A stretch of DNA of 64,000 bases from Luteolibacter algae (GTDB lineage: Bacteria; Verrucomicrobiota; Verrucomicrobiia; Verrucomicrobiales; Akkermansiaceae): assembly GCF_042683045.1 (NCBI RefSeq), contig NZ_JBHUIT010000002.1, positions 558,001 through 622,000 of the forward strand. Reading direction: 5' to 3'. Position 1 is the first letter of the stretch. Every line of letters starts with the position of its first letter. Shown piece by piece: positions 51,816 to 61,900 of the stretch. The position numbers and the translations under genes are program-made. A model generated the notes under the pieces. It saw nothing but the letters and a program-made list of their open reading frames with translations. It searched no databases and was not told where the DNA came from.

Positions 51816-53126
51816 CTATGGTTTCTTCCTCCGGGAGGCGCTTTTCTTTGGCGCGGACCGTGTGGTTCTACCTCCGGTGGGCTTTTTGTGCGGAAGGTTT
51901 TTGGCGGACTTCTTGGCTTCCATCTCCCGGGTCCGTTTGCGCCAGTCCTTTTTGGCGGGCTGCATGTTCGCATCCTTGGCGGGAGTTTTAGCGAAGTGGT
52001 CGAATCCGCGGAGGCGTTTGCGCGCTAATCTCTGGCCGATGTGTAACTCAGTCATTCCCAGTAGATTGAGGTCCCCTTTCGGGACAAAACTCAGCGCTTC
52101 ACCCGCATGTTCGGCGCGGCCTGTGCGCCCGATCCTGTGGATGTAGTCCTCCGGATTGACGGGGAAATCGTAGTTGATCACATGGGTGACTCCATCAATG
52201 TCGATACCGCGGGCCACGATATCGGTGGCCACGAGCACCTGCGTTTTGCCATCCTTGAAATTCTGCAGCGCCTTTTCCCGCTGTTCCTGCGTTCGGCTGG
52301 AGTGAAGCTTTGCGACATTCACCCGCGCGGATTTGAGAATATCCGTCAATCGGTTCGCGCCATCCTTCATGCGCACAAATACCAGAACTCTCTCGAATCT
52401 CGGGTCTTTCAATAGCTCGATAAGCAGCGCTGATTTGAGATGGGGAGGCACTTCGTAGACGCTTTGATCGACCGTGTCCGCAGCTTCCGAACGTTTGCCA
52501 ATCTGGACGGTCTTCGGTTGATGCTGGAAGCGTTTGGCAAGAGATTCGACTTCTTTTGGAAATGTGGCGGAGAACATTAGCGTCTGTCTCCGGCGGGGTA
52601 GTGTCTCGATAATCGTTTCGATATCGGGCAGGAAGCCCATGTGCAGCATCCTGTCCGCCTCATCAAGCACCAGTGTCTGGATGGCACTCAAATCGATTTT
52701 ATGACGTTCGATGATATCGATCAGGCGGCCCGGTGTGGCGACAACGATATGGACTCCTTTTCGGAGTGCCTTGATCTGCGAGATCTCATCCACTCCGCCA
52801 TAAATGGCTGCGACACGAATGGCGAGATGGCGTCCATAGGACTCGATGTTGTCCACGATCTGGATCGCCAGCTCCCGGGTCGGAGCCAGGATCATCACCC
52901 TCGTCCCCGGGATTTTGCCCCCTTTCGCCACCTCGGAAAGCCGGTTCAGAATAGGTAAAACGAAGGCTGCGGTTTTACCTGTCCCTGTCTGGGCGATGGC
53001 GATGACATCGTTGCCTGCCATCACTTTCGGGATGGCGGCGATTTGGACAAGTGTGGGCTGGGTGTAACCTACTTTTTTGATGGCTCTCAGGATTTTTTCC
53101 TCGAGCCCGAAGTTGCTGAACGGCAT
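51816..53126 (-). CDS. rhlE: DEAD-box RNA helicase, RhlE-like
   Basis: A 436-residue ATP-dependent RNA helicase. Q motif (FSNFGLEEKILRAIKKVGYTQPTLVQ), Walker A (AQTGTGKTAAF), DEAD box (VLDEADRMLHMGF), SAT (SATFPKE) and motif VI (HRIGRTGRAEHAG) are all present. The last 60 residues are a Lys/Arg/Ser-rich tail that probably binds RNA. Such helicases help ribosome assembly and RNA decay. Divergent from rpmJ with 200 bases between. Confidence 0.95.
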   Translation of the reverse strand: MPFSNFGLEEKILRAIKKVGYTQPTLVQIAAIPKVMAGNDVIAIAQTGTGKTAAFVLPILNRLSEVAKGGKIPGTRVMILAPTRELAIQIVDNIESYGRHLAIRVAAIYGGVDEISQIKALRKGVHIVVATPGRLIDIIERHKIDLSAIQTLVLDEADRMLHMGFLPDIETIIETLPRRRQTLMFSATFPKEVESLAKRFQHQPKTVQIGKRSEAADTVDQSVYEVPPHLKSALLIELLKDPRFERVLVFVRMKDGANRLTDILKSARVNVAKLHSSRTQEQREKALQNFKDGKTQVLVATDIVARGIDIDGVTHVINYDFPVNPEDYIHRIGRTGRAEHAGEALSFVPKGDLNLLGMTELHIGQRLARKRLRGFDHFAKTPAKDANMQPAKKDWRKRTREMEAKKSAKNLPHKKPTGGRTTRSAPKKSASRRKKP

Positions 53127-53246
53127 GACGCTAGCTTATAGCGATCCTGTGGCCGCTGGCACGGAATTAAAACGCACAAGTTGTGGAGCAAGGGAGTGGA
53201 TTTGGACACCTTTTTTAAAAAAATGGAGGCTATAGTGAAAAGTGGC

Positions 53247-53274
53247 TTTACAAATTCCGTGCAAACCGTAGATT
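53247..53274 (+). promoter_or_regulatory. Putative promoter of rpmJ
   Basis: TTTACA at 53247-53252 and TAGATT at 53269-53274, 16 bases apart, lie 52 bases before the rpmJ ATG. The -35 box matches consensus at five of six bases. Confidence 0.4.
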
Positions 53275-53326
53275 CCGCGCCCCGCCACCAGGTTGGTAGC
53301 GATCCAATTTTCAACCAATTTCCGCC

Positions 53327-53491
53327 ATGAGAGTTCTTTCTTCCCTTGCCTCCGCCAAACGCCGTCACGCTGATTGCCAAGTTGTCAGCCGCAAAGGCAC
53401 AAACTATGTCATCTGCAAGTCGAATCCTAAATTCAAGGCTCGCCAAGGTGCTACCAAGGGAACACGTCTCTCAAAGAAAGGCGTTAAATAA
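53327..53491 (+). CDS. rpmJ: Ribosomal protein bL36, type B (zinc-independent form)
   Basis: A 54-residue ribosomal protein. The sequence starts MRVLSSLASAKRRHADCQVV, followed by KGTNYVICKSNPKFKARQG, which is the YkgO-type bL36. Only Cys17 and Cys30 are present, so the zinc-knuckle of the type A form is missing. It carries a 14-residue basic C-terminal extension (ATKGTRLSKKGVK region) beyond the usual end of the family. It is not in a ribosomal operon but stands alone between a promoter-like element and a terminator. In E. coli type B is Zur-regulated; no Zur site was identified here. Confidence 0.93.
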   Translation: MRVLSSLASAKRRHADCQVVSRKGTNYVICKSNPKFKARQGATKGTRLSKKGVK

Positions 53492-53528
53492 TTTTCCTGC
53501 TTCTGTTTTCATAGTTTTTCAAGGTTTG

Positions 53529-53561
53529 GAAAGGTGGTCTGTAATGGACCGCCTTTTCTTT
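53529..53561. terminator. Terminator after rpmJ, shared with the ftsY run
   Basis: A 10-bp stem (53530-53539 with 53547-53556, one G-T pair) with short A and T tracts on either side. It lies between rpmJ and the convergent DUF4105 gene. Confidence 0.75.
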
Positions 53562-53588
53562 GTGCCTGGAATCTTGAAAACTCCGGCA

Positions 53589-54572
53589 TCAAAAACCGGG
53601 GCGGCCATCACGGATCCGGCTGGAATATCGCTCCTTGCCTGGGTTTCCAATGACCAGCGGATCAAGATAACTGCGTTCTTTCAGCTGCGCGAATGACAAT
53701 CCGGCCGTCTCCAGGATATTCCGTTCATACAGTAGTTCATCGAGCTTTCCATTTGCGATAATTCGCCAATCCATGGGAAAGCCCCCGTCCATCTGCGAGC
53801 GGACGGCCGTGGTGCAGTTCGAAGTTAGTATATTGTAGAAGCGGGGTTTTTCGCGCAACTGATTCATCGTGCGCACGAATTCCATGAACCGTGCGCGTGC
53901 CTGTTGCGGGCTGGCAATGGTGCGGTAAATATGGACGGATTCGTTGTCCCTGTAGTGGGAGCGGGCCCGAACGGCATCCGATTCCTCGCAAGCGATGTAA
54001 ATGAGCTCGTAGCGGCGGTAGAGACCGGAGAGGAGCTGGTAACTCTCGTCCTTTTCCAAACGGGCTTCGATGGAAAATGCCAGATGGCCTTCGGCACCGA
54101 AATCGAAGCTGAACAAGGGGTGCCCAGCATAATCGGACTTCCAGTGGGTCATGAAAACATCCATGGCCACGAGGTTTTCGAGATTATAGGTGCGGGTGGA
54201 CCAATGAGGAATTTCATTCCCATCTGCGTCGTAATCAAAACTACGGATCTCGTGAACCGTCACCAGATTTCCGGTGAGTGTTGCATAGGGCGTCCGCGAG
54301 CTCGAAACCTGCCAATCGCGATGGTTGCTCGGTCTTATCAGGCTGAAAACCGCAACGGGCAAAACGAAAAAGGCAAGCTGGCCACTCATCATGGCTTTCC
54401 CGGCTGGAAGTTTGGAAATGACTAGGATCAAAGCGATCAGCCACAGGATTGCCAGCAAGGGATTCCAGAGGTTGTGGCCGGCGATGGGGCCGTTGAACCA
54501 AATGAGGCCGAAAATCCATATTGCCAGCAGGCATTTAAAGATTTTCAGAAAGATGACACGGGTGCGGTTCAA
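53589..54572 (-). CDS. DUF4105 domain membrane protein
   Basis: A 327-residue protein with three N-terminal membrane helices (about 8-25, 37-55, 63-80) and a periplasmic DUF4105 domain. Family features visible are a WSTRTYNLENLVAMDVF segment, FSFDFG, AFSIEARLEKDESYQLLSGLYRRYELIYIACEE and FYNILTSNCTTAV, where the NCTT Cys could be a thiol nucleophile. The biochemical function is unknown. It is the last gene of the ftsY run, 47 bases after the redoxin-like gene. Confidence 0.87.
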   Translation of the reverse strand: MNRTRVIFLKIFKCLLAIWIFGLIWFNGPIAGHNLWNPLLAILWLIALILVISKLPAGKAMMSGQLAFFVLPVAVFSLIRPSNHRDWQVSSSRTPYATLTGNLVTVHEIRSFDYDADGNEIPHWSTRTYNLENLVAMDVFMTHWKSDYAGHPLFSFDFGAEGHLAFSIEARLEKDESYQLLSGLYRRYELIYIACEESDAVRARSHYRDNESVHIYRTIASPQQARARFMEFVRTMNQLREKPRFYNILTSNCTTAVRSQMDGGFPMDWRIIANGKLDELLYERNILETAGLSFAQLKERSYLDPLVIGNPGKERYSSRIRDGRPGF

Positions 54573-54619
54573 TGGAGGATGGCGTGGGACCAGGCTAAGT
54601 AAAACCGGGGATCCATCCC

Positions 54620-55690
54620 TCAGTTTCCGGAAAGCAGAGCATCAAGTGTGAGATCCACAAAGGAGCCTGGAAGTCCCGTGTATTCGATCTTTCCCTCGGC
54701 ATTGATGATAAAAACCGCTGGACGGATTGCGATTTTGTAGTTCTTCGAGAGGGTTTCCGCAGGATCGATGATGTTGTCCCATTTGATGGATCCATCCGCT
54801 TGCAGCTCGCGGATGCGGGCCAACGATTCGGGGGTGATTCCGAGCACTTTGACAGGATTGTCCGCATGCTTTTCCACCAGACGATTCGTAAGCTGGATGA
54901 TTTTATCGGTGTCTTGCGTGGAGGCATCCCAGAAGAGCAGAACGGTAATTTTGCCTCTGGAATCCGATAGTTTCACCGTGCGGCCCGCAACATCGGTGCC
55001 GGTGAAGTCCGGAGCGATGCGTCCTTTGGATAAGTAACGGATGACATACAATTCATCCGAGACGATATCCGCGATGCTGCGGTCCGCGACTTTTTGGTCA
55101 GATGACTGGATGATGGCCTTGCGCAGATAGCCTAGCCTTTTTTTCATGACTTCCGGCTCGTCGCCGAGTGTCTTCATGATCATTGCCGCACCAAGTGCTG
55201 CAACCCCCTGCGTCGCTTCGTCCGGATTTTGGGCGGCGATTTTTTCAAGGATCGAAAGTGCCTGTGGATTCCCGGTATCCGCCAAGGCGATGCAGAAGGG
55301 GGCGATCCCGGGTTTGTTCAAATGGTTCTGGGCGAATGAGTCGATAACTCGCTGCCGTTCAGCGCTGAAGGCTTGCTGAACATTCTCATTGGCATCAGTG
55401 ATCGTAAGATTGTCGGTTAGATCGAGAAAATATGCGGCAAAAGGGATCGACCATTCCTCTTTCAGGGAGGGTACGGTGTTCCTCCATAGCTCAGCCGCTG
55501 CAATAGAGCGATCCGGTTGGCTTGCCAGCAGGGCTTGCTTTTCCTCCTCACTGGTTGCCAGTTTGTATTTCAGTGCCCAGGTATCCGCAGTGAGCTCAAA
55601 GCTTCGCTGAATTCGCTCAGCCTCCGCCGGACTGGCATGGAGTGGAGAGAGTGCGAAAAGTGCTAGAAGAGCGAAAAGTGGTTTGAGCAT
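54620..55690 (-). CDS. Secreted redoxin-fold protein without catalytic cysteines
   Basis: A 356-residue exported protein. Signal peptide (MLKPLFALLALFALSPLHASPAE), a helical N-terminal domain of about 200 residues, then a TlpA/AhpC-TSA fold (IAPDFTGTDVAGRTVKLSDSRGKITVLLFW). Where the family has WCxxC, this protein has WDASTQD, and there are no Cys residues in the domain. The cis-Pro region is kept (IRPAVFII). It cannot act as a disulfide oxidoreductase and may have a binding or chaperone role (inference). It starts 53 bases after ftsY ends. Confidence 0.85.
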   Translation of the reverse strand: MLKPLFALLALFALSPLHASPAEAERIQRSFELTADTWALKYKLATSEEEKQALLASQPDRSIAAAELWRNTVPSLKEEWSIPFAAYFLDLTDNLTITDANENVQQAFSAERQRVIDSFAQNHLNKPGIAPFCIALADTGNPQALSILEKIAAQNPDEATQGVAALGAAMIMKTLGDEPEVMKKRLGYLRKAIIQSSDQKVADRSIADIVSDELYVIRYLSKGRIAPDFTGTDVAGRTVKLSDSRGKITVLLFWDASTQDTDKIIQLTNRLVEKHADNPVKVLGITPESLARIRELQADGSIKWDNIIDPAETLSKNYKIAIRPAVFIINAEGKIEYTGLPGSFVDLTLDALLSGN

Positions 55691-55743
55691 TGGACTGGGG
55701 ATTTTTTGCAAAGGGATTGGGCAAGGAAGACGCCGGTAGCGGA

Positions 55744-56595
55744 TTACAGCACTTCAGAGACGAAGCGTTCTTTCTCGAAAATCGAAAATTCCGCGGGTTC
55801 CTCGCCGGTGCCGATGAAATGCGGGGTGATTTTCAATTGATCGTAAATCGTGAAGGCGATCCCGCCTTTGCCGGAACCATCGAGCTTGGTGATGATAAGG
55901 CCATCAAGCGGGCTGGCTTTATGAAATTCTTTCGCTTGGTTGAGGGCATTGGAACCAGTTGAGGCATCTACGACGAGAAGTGTGAGATGAGGTGCGGAAT
56001 CATCCTGCTTGGCGATGGTGCGGCGGATTTTACCAAGCTCTTCCATCAGATTGTGGCGGGTATGTATGCGGCCGGCGGTATCGCAAATGAGAAACTCGGT
56101 TTGGTTGGCGATGGCCTGTTCGTGCGCTTTGAAACAAACGGATGAAGGATCCGAGTTCGGCTTGCCGGTTACGACAGGGATGCCGAGGCGGTCGCCCCAG
56201 CGTTGGAGTTGTTCCACCGCCGCGGCCCGGAAGGTATCGGCGGCGGCGAGTGTGACGGAATGCCCGCGGTTTTTCAGCCACATACCGAGTTTTGCGGAGG
56301 AAGTGGTCTTACCCGTGCCATTCACGCCGACGACAAGAATGACTGTCGGTTTGCCGTTTGCGCGGGGAGCGGGCGCAGGGCTGTCTTCCGGTAGAATTCC
56401 GGACAGCCTTTTCCGGGTGACATCCACCACATCCTTGGCGGAGATTTCACGGCCCAGATCGTAGAGTTCATCTACAATTCCTGTGCTGAGTTTCGCTCCG
56501 AGATCTGCCGCGATGAGATTTGCCTCCAGCTCGTCCCAATCGACTTCCGCTTGGTTTGTGATCTGGTTGAAAAGCTTTTTGAAGAAACCTGCCAT
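55744..56595 (-). CDS. ftsY: SRP receptor GTPase FtsY
   Basis: A 283-residue SRP receptor that docks Ffh-ribosome complexes at the membrane. The start MAGFFKKLFNQITNQ gives a short amphipathic targeting helix, and the N domain and G domain follow: GVNGTGKTT (90-98), DTAGRIHTRHNLMEEL, and TKLDGSGKGG. The acidic A domain of E. coli FtsY is absent, as in many bacteria. In-frame codons up to 56709 lack conserved content and overlap the divergent region. It leads a three-gene minus-strand run. Confidence 0.96.
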   Translation of the reverse strand: MAGFFKKLFNQITNQAEVDWDELEANLIAADLGAKLSTGIVDELYDLGREISAKDVVDVTRKRLSGILPEDSPAPAPRANGKPTVILVVGVNGTGKTTSSAKLGMWLKNRGHSVTLAAADTFRAAAVEQLQRWGDRLGIPVVTGKPNSDPSSVCFKAHEQAIANQTEFLICDTAGRIHTRHNLMEELGKIRRTIAKQDDSAPHLTLLVVDASTGSNALNQAKEFHKASPLDGLIITKLDGSGKGGIAFTIYDQLKITPHFIGTGEEPAEFSIFEKERFVSEVL

Positions 56596-56717
56596 GAGTG
56601 GTGTGAGGCTAAACGTAGCTGTGGCGCGGTCAAGAGCGGGAAATTGGAGATTCATCGCCTCTTGCTCTGCAGCCATGTATCGGTTAGCTAATATCCAACT
56701 TCTGCCCACCGATACTT

Positions 56718-58925
56718 TTGCTTCATCTCAATCCGTCTCCTGTCACTTTATGGCTGGGCATTTTTGCTCTGCTGATTGTGGCGTTTCTTTGCTTTTTGTC
56801 ATGGCGGCGCAGTCCGCATCCACGAAGGACCGCGGGTCTGGAGCTTCTGAGATTTTCAATCGCGGCATTTGTGGTAATTCTATTGTGGCAGCCGGAGTGG
56901 AGGACAGTGGTCAATCCGACGACGAAACCGAGGATAGCGATACTTTGGGACGATTCCAAATCCATGCAGACGCTGGATGCCTCGCTCCCGGATGCGCTTT
57001 CGGAGAACGGCAAAGCGGGCGAGATTGTCTCCCGCGAGGAGTGGGTGAAAAAGGCTCTGGCTTCCGAGCTTTGGACGCCGTTGCGCTCGGATGGTGCGAA
57101 TGATCTTGTTTCCACCGCGTTTGCCAGTCCGCCGGAGGAGGGCCTGAGCGGAACGGATATGAGTGCCCCGCTCGGGGAATTATTGGAAGACGGGAGTAAT
57201 CTGCGCGCTGTGGTGATGCTGGGGGACGGAGATTTCAATCTCGGGGAGCCGCCCGTGGGAGTAGCCCAGAAATACCGTTTGCGGGAGGTGCCGATCTTTA
57301 CCATCCCAATAGGTAGCGAGACGCGTTTGCCGGATCTGGATCTTCTGGCAGTAAGTGCGCCGACTTACGGGATCATCGGAGAAAACGTGCAGATTCCATT
57401 TACGATACGTTCATCGCTGGATCGGCAGGTAAGAACGATCGTCCGCCTGAGGGATGAATCCGGTCGGGAGCGCTCGAAGAACGTCGTCTTGTCGCCAAAC
57501 TCCGAGACCTACGACTCAATTCTCTGGCGTTTGGAAAAGGAGGGTTCCTCAACCTTGGAACTTTCTCTTCCGGTGGAAGACGGCGAGCTGGTCTCCGCAA
57601 ATAATGCCCACAAATTTACCATTGCCGGCAGACCCGAAAAAATCCGGGTATTGATTGTAGATACCCTACCGCGGTGGGAATACCGCTTCCTTAGGAATGC
57701 GCTTTCCAGGGATCCTGGGGTGCAACTTTCCTGCTTGTTGCTGAGGCCGGAGCTAGGGCCTGCGGAGGGGCTAAACTACATTCAGGAATTTCCGAAAAAT
57801 CTCGAGGAACTTTCAAAATATGACGTGGTCTTTCTCGGGGATGTAGGAGTGGGACCGGATCAGCTTACCGCGGAGCAATGCACGCAGATCAGAGGTCTGG
57901 TGGAGAATCAAGCAGCTGGTGTGGTCTTTCTGCCGGGATCCCAGGGCAATCAAATGACACTCCTGGATAGCGACCTTTCGGATCTGATGCCGGTGGTGAT
58001 GGATGAAAAAAACAAACAAGGCTTCCCCGAAGCGCTGGCAACTCCGCTGAATCTCACCACGGAAGGGCGTGCTTCCCTGCTGACGATGCTGGGCGATTCC
58101 GAGGAGGAAAATCCCGAAATATGGCGTCGGCTCCCCGGATTTTTCTGGCACGCGCCGGTGATCCGCGCAAAGGGCGGGACGGAAGTCCTGGCTGTCCATG
58201 GAAACCGCCGGGGACCATATGGGCCAGTGCCCTTGCTGGTGACGAAGGCGGCAGGCAGTGGAAAAGTGCTTTTTATGGGAATCGATTCCGCGTGGCGCTG
58301 GCGCAGGGGAGTGGAAGATCTATATCATTACCGGTTTTGGGGGCAGGTTGCCCGATGGATGAGCTATCAGCGGAATATGGCTTCCGGTCAGCGGGTTCGC
58401 CTCTTCTTCACTCCGGAAAGGCCTGAACCGGGAGAAATGGTCACTCTCAGCGCAAACGCTTTTGATGCGAATGGAGCACCGCTTGAAAGCGGAATTCTCT
58501 CAGTGGATATCACCGGCCCGGAGGGCAGGAGCCAGCGGATCGAGCTTCAGAAAAATGAATCGGAATGGGGAACCTATACCGGAAGGTTCCGGGTGGGCCT
58601 GCCGGGCGAGTGGAAGCTTAGGGCGACGGTAGCGGGGGCGGAGGATTTTCCGACAGATACGATCCTTCTGGCCCAGGGCGTGGATATCGAGAAAACCGGC
58701 CAGCCGGCGCGGCCTGATGTGCTGGAGGAGATCTCGAGAGTCTCGCGGGGACGGAGTATCTCACCGGATCAATTGCCGGATCTGATCCGCGATATCAATG
58801 CATTGCCGGAGCCCCGGCCGCTTGAGAACCGGATTCCGCTGTGGTCCCATTGGCTCACGATTATCATTGTCACTGGTTTGCTCGGATTATTCTGGGTGGG
58901 CCGCAAACTCAACGGAGCATTTTGA
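56718..58925 (+). CDS. Large membrane protein with vWA and glutamine amidotransferase-like regions
   Basis: A 735-residue membrane protein with two N-terminal helices (about 10-30 and 42-60) and one near the C-terminus (about 710-730). After the second helix comes a vWA-like region (RIAILWDDSKSMQTLDAS... then MLGDGDFNLG), where the MIDAS motif is DDSKSM. The middle (about 300-500) resembles the class I glutamine amidotransferase-like domain of BatA-type proteins (FLGDVGVGPDQL, VVFLPGSQGN). This layout is common beside MoxR/BatA systems in Bacteroidota and Verrucomicrobiota; no MoxR is present here. Its stop overlaps the kinase TTG start by 4 bases. Confidence 0.82.
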   Translation: MLHLNPSPVTLWLGIFALLIVAFLCFLSWRRSPHPRRTAGLELLRFSIAAFVVILLWQPEWRTVVNPTTKPRIAILWDDSKSMQTLDASLPDALSENGKAGEIVSREEWVKKALASELWTPLRSDGANDLVSTAFASPPEEGLSGTDMSAPLGELLEDGSNLRAVVMLGDGDFNLGEPPVGVAQKYRLREVPIFTIPIGSETRLPDLDLLAVSAPTYGIIGENVQIPFTIRSSLDRQVRTIVRLRDESGRERSKNVVLSPNSETYDSILWRLEKEGSSTLELSLPVEDGELVSANNAHKFTIAGRPEKIRVLIVDTLPRWEYRFLRNALSRDPGVQLSCLLLRPELGPAEGLNYIQEFPKNLEELSKYDVVFLGDVGVGPDQLTAEQCTQIRGLVENQAAGVVFLPGSQGNQMTLLDSDLSDLMPVVMDEKNKQGFPEALATPLNLTTEGRASLLTMLGDSEEENPEIWRRLPGFFWHAPVIRAKGGTEVLAVHGNRRGPYGPVPLLVTKAAGSGKVLFMGIDSAWRWRRGVEDLYHYRFWGQVARWMSYQRNMASGQRVRLFFTPERPEPGEMVTLSANAFDANGAPLESGILSVDITGPEGRSQRIELQKNESEWGTYTGRFRVGLPGEWKLRATVAGAEDFPTDTILLAQGVDIEKTGQPARPDVLEEISRVSRGRSISPDQLPDLIRDINALPEPRPLENRIPLWSHWLTIIIVTGLLGLFWVGRKLNGAF

Positions 58926-61900
58926 AAACGCCGATCGGAATCTTATTGGTGGATGGGAGTGAGGGAACGCGCGATGCCGTGCGGAGCACGCTGAACGCTG
59001 TCCAAGGGGATTATCAATATACGCTTACCGAGGTGGACTCCGGTGAGGCAGCCATGAAGATGCTGGGAAATACCCGCGTCGGGAAGCCCTGTTGTGTGCT
59101 TTTGGGGGAAAATCTTCCTGATATGGATGCTTTCGAGCTACTCGCCGCGCTTTATTGCACAGGCGATGGGCCAGTTTGCCCGGTAGTGGTTCTGACCAGT
59201 CAAGGCTCCGGAGAGCCGGTGAGATACATCCGGGCCGGAGCTCAGGACACGATCGGCCTGGAGTGGATGAATGGAGGGGCGCTGGTTTCCACCATCGGCA
59301 ATGCGGTGGAGCGTTATGTCAGCAGCGGAGACAGTCTGAAGGCCCAGAGTGAACTGGTGGAGGATAGACGCTTCCTGAAGCAAGTGCTGGATAGTCTTTT
59401 CGCCTTCGTAGGGGTTTTGCTACCGGATGGGACTCTCATCGAGGCAAACGAAGCTCCGCTGAGTGTTGCAGGTCTCAGCCCTGAAGAGGTGATCGGAAAA
59501 AAATTCTGGGATTGCTACTGGTGGAACTACTCGGAAGAGATGCAGGAACGGCTGAAGGAATCCTGCGAGAGGGCGCTCAAGGGTGAGCTTGTGCGCTACG
59601 ATGTTCCGGTGCAGATAAAAAATGGAGAAATGCTTTGGATCGATTTCCAGCTATCTCCCTTGCGAAATGAAAATGGAGAAATCACCCATTTGATTCCTTC
59701 AGGAAATGATATCAGCGAGCGCCGCAAAGGAGAGGCGGGCCTGCGGAAATCCGAGTCCAAACTCCGTGCGATCTATGATGGCACCCATGAATACATGGGA
59801 CTTTTGCGGCCGGACGGGATTGTTTTGGAGGCGAACAGGGCTTTGCTTTCGTTTGCCGGAAGCAAGAGTGAGGAGGTTATCGGAAAGCCGTTCTGGGAAG
59901 CGGTATGGTTCGAGTTCACGGATGGAGCGCCGGAGCTCGTCCACTCCGCGATCCAACGCGCGGCCAAAGGTGAGTTCGTCGAGTTTGCATCCGAGATCAT
60001 CACGCCGGATGGAAAGCGGGAGTATTTCGATCTTTCGTTCTCACCGATTCAGGATGAGCAAGGGAATGTGATCTACATCGTCCCGGAAGGTCGTGAAATC
60101 ACTGCGCTGATGCAGGCCAAGACAGAGCTCCGGCTCAGCGAAGAACGTTTCCGGGAGACCTTTGAGAAAATCGCTATCGGGATGGCCCACGTAGGCGTTG
60201 ACGGCCGCTGGCTGCGCATGAACGACAGCGTATGTGAGATCACGGGCTATTCCAAAGCGGAGCTCAGGGAAATGACCTTTGCGGAAATTACCCACCCGGA
60301 TGATCTGGAGGAGGATATCGTCCTTTCCCAGAAGCTTTTGAGAAAAGAGCTGGATACCTATACCTTGGAAAAGCGCTATATCCGGAAGGATGGAACCTAT
60401 GTGTGGGTGAATATCTCCGTCTCTCTCCTGTGGGATGATAATGGAGAGGCCTCGGTTTATATCGCCTCCATTGAGGATGTCAGTGACCGTGTGAAAGCGC
60501 AGACCGAGCTGGAAACCCAGAGATTGTTCATTGAGCGGATGACTTCTGTAATGCCGAGCGTGCTTTACGTCTTCAATCTGGAAACGCGGCGCAGTGTCTG
60601 GGCAAACCGGCCGATCGGCAAAGCGCTGGGATACTCCGATCAGGAGGTGCACGAAATGGGGCCGGATTTCCTCAGTGATATTCTACATCCGGAAGACGGG
60701 CCGTTGTTTAGCGCGCATTACAAAAGGCTTGCTTTGGCTGCCGATGGCGAGCGGCTGGATATCGACTACCGCCTGAAGCATAGAGACGGCACATGGAGAT
60801 GGTTCCAGAGCCACGACACACCTTTTACCAGAAATCGAAAAGGAAAACTGCTGGAGATTATCGGGACTTCCACAGAAGTCACAGCACGGAAGCTCGCGCG
60901 GGAAAATCTTCGTCAGAGCGAGGAACGTCTGGCGCTTGGAGTCCAGGTTGCCGGGCTGGCGCTTTCCGAGGTCAATTACAGCACGGGCCTTGCAAAGTTG
61001 TCTGCAGAGGCGGCGAAGATGTATGCACTGGGTGATGATGCGGTGGAAATTCCCCGTCACAAAATCTACGAAAATTTACATCCGGATGACAGGGATGAGG
61101 TGCTCCATGAGATTGAAAAATGCCTGGATCCCACCGGGGACGGAGGCTGCGCCATCGAGCACCGGATCATTTTGCCTGATGGCGGAGTAAGATGGTTGCG
61201 GGTGCGGAAACAAGTTTACTTCAGGATGGAATCCGGGACCCGTATCCCGGCAGGCTCAATGATGGCTGCATTGGACATCACCGCTGAAAAAAATGCTGCG
61301 GAATCCATCGCCGCCAGTGAGGAGAGATTCCGCCAGGTCTTTGAATATGCGGCGACAGGGATCGTGATCTCCAACCAAGCTGGCAAGATCCAACGCTGCA
61401 ATCCCGCCTACAGCCTACTGATCGGTTACTCCGAGGAGGAACTCGTGGGGCGCTGTTTTTCGACATTGGTTTATCCCGAGGATCATGAGGAAAACTATAT
61501 TGCGGTCACAAGATTAGGTAGAGGCGAGATCGATAACTTCGAAATTGAGAACCGCTATATCCGCAAGGACGGGCAGGTGGTTTGGGTGAGGAAATTCGTT
61601 TCCCGCCTCGCTGGAGACACAGAAGGTGGGAATGAACTTGTGGCACTGGTGACGGATGTCACGGAGAGGCGTAATGCCGAGGCTCGTTTGCATGAAGCTG
61701 CCCAGAGGAAGGATGAATTCCTGGCCATGCTCGGCCACGAGCTGCGGAATCCTCTGGCTGCGATCCGGCATGCGATCCTGATAGGACGCGAATCCAAGGA
61801 TGACGAAAGATCCTGCAAGTGGGCGGCGGAGGTGATCGATCGCCAGAGTCTCCAGCTTAATTACATGGTAAATGATTTGCTCGACGTTGCGCGAATCACC

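Noticed and set aside
56820..56840. A possible third copy of the REP-like repeat (ACCGCGGGTCT)
   Set aside because: Only a partial match and it lies within the coding sequence of the vWA/gatase-like gene, so it is likely chance.
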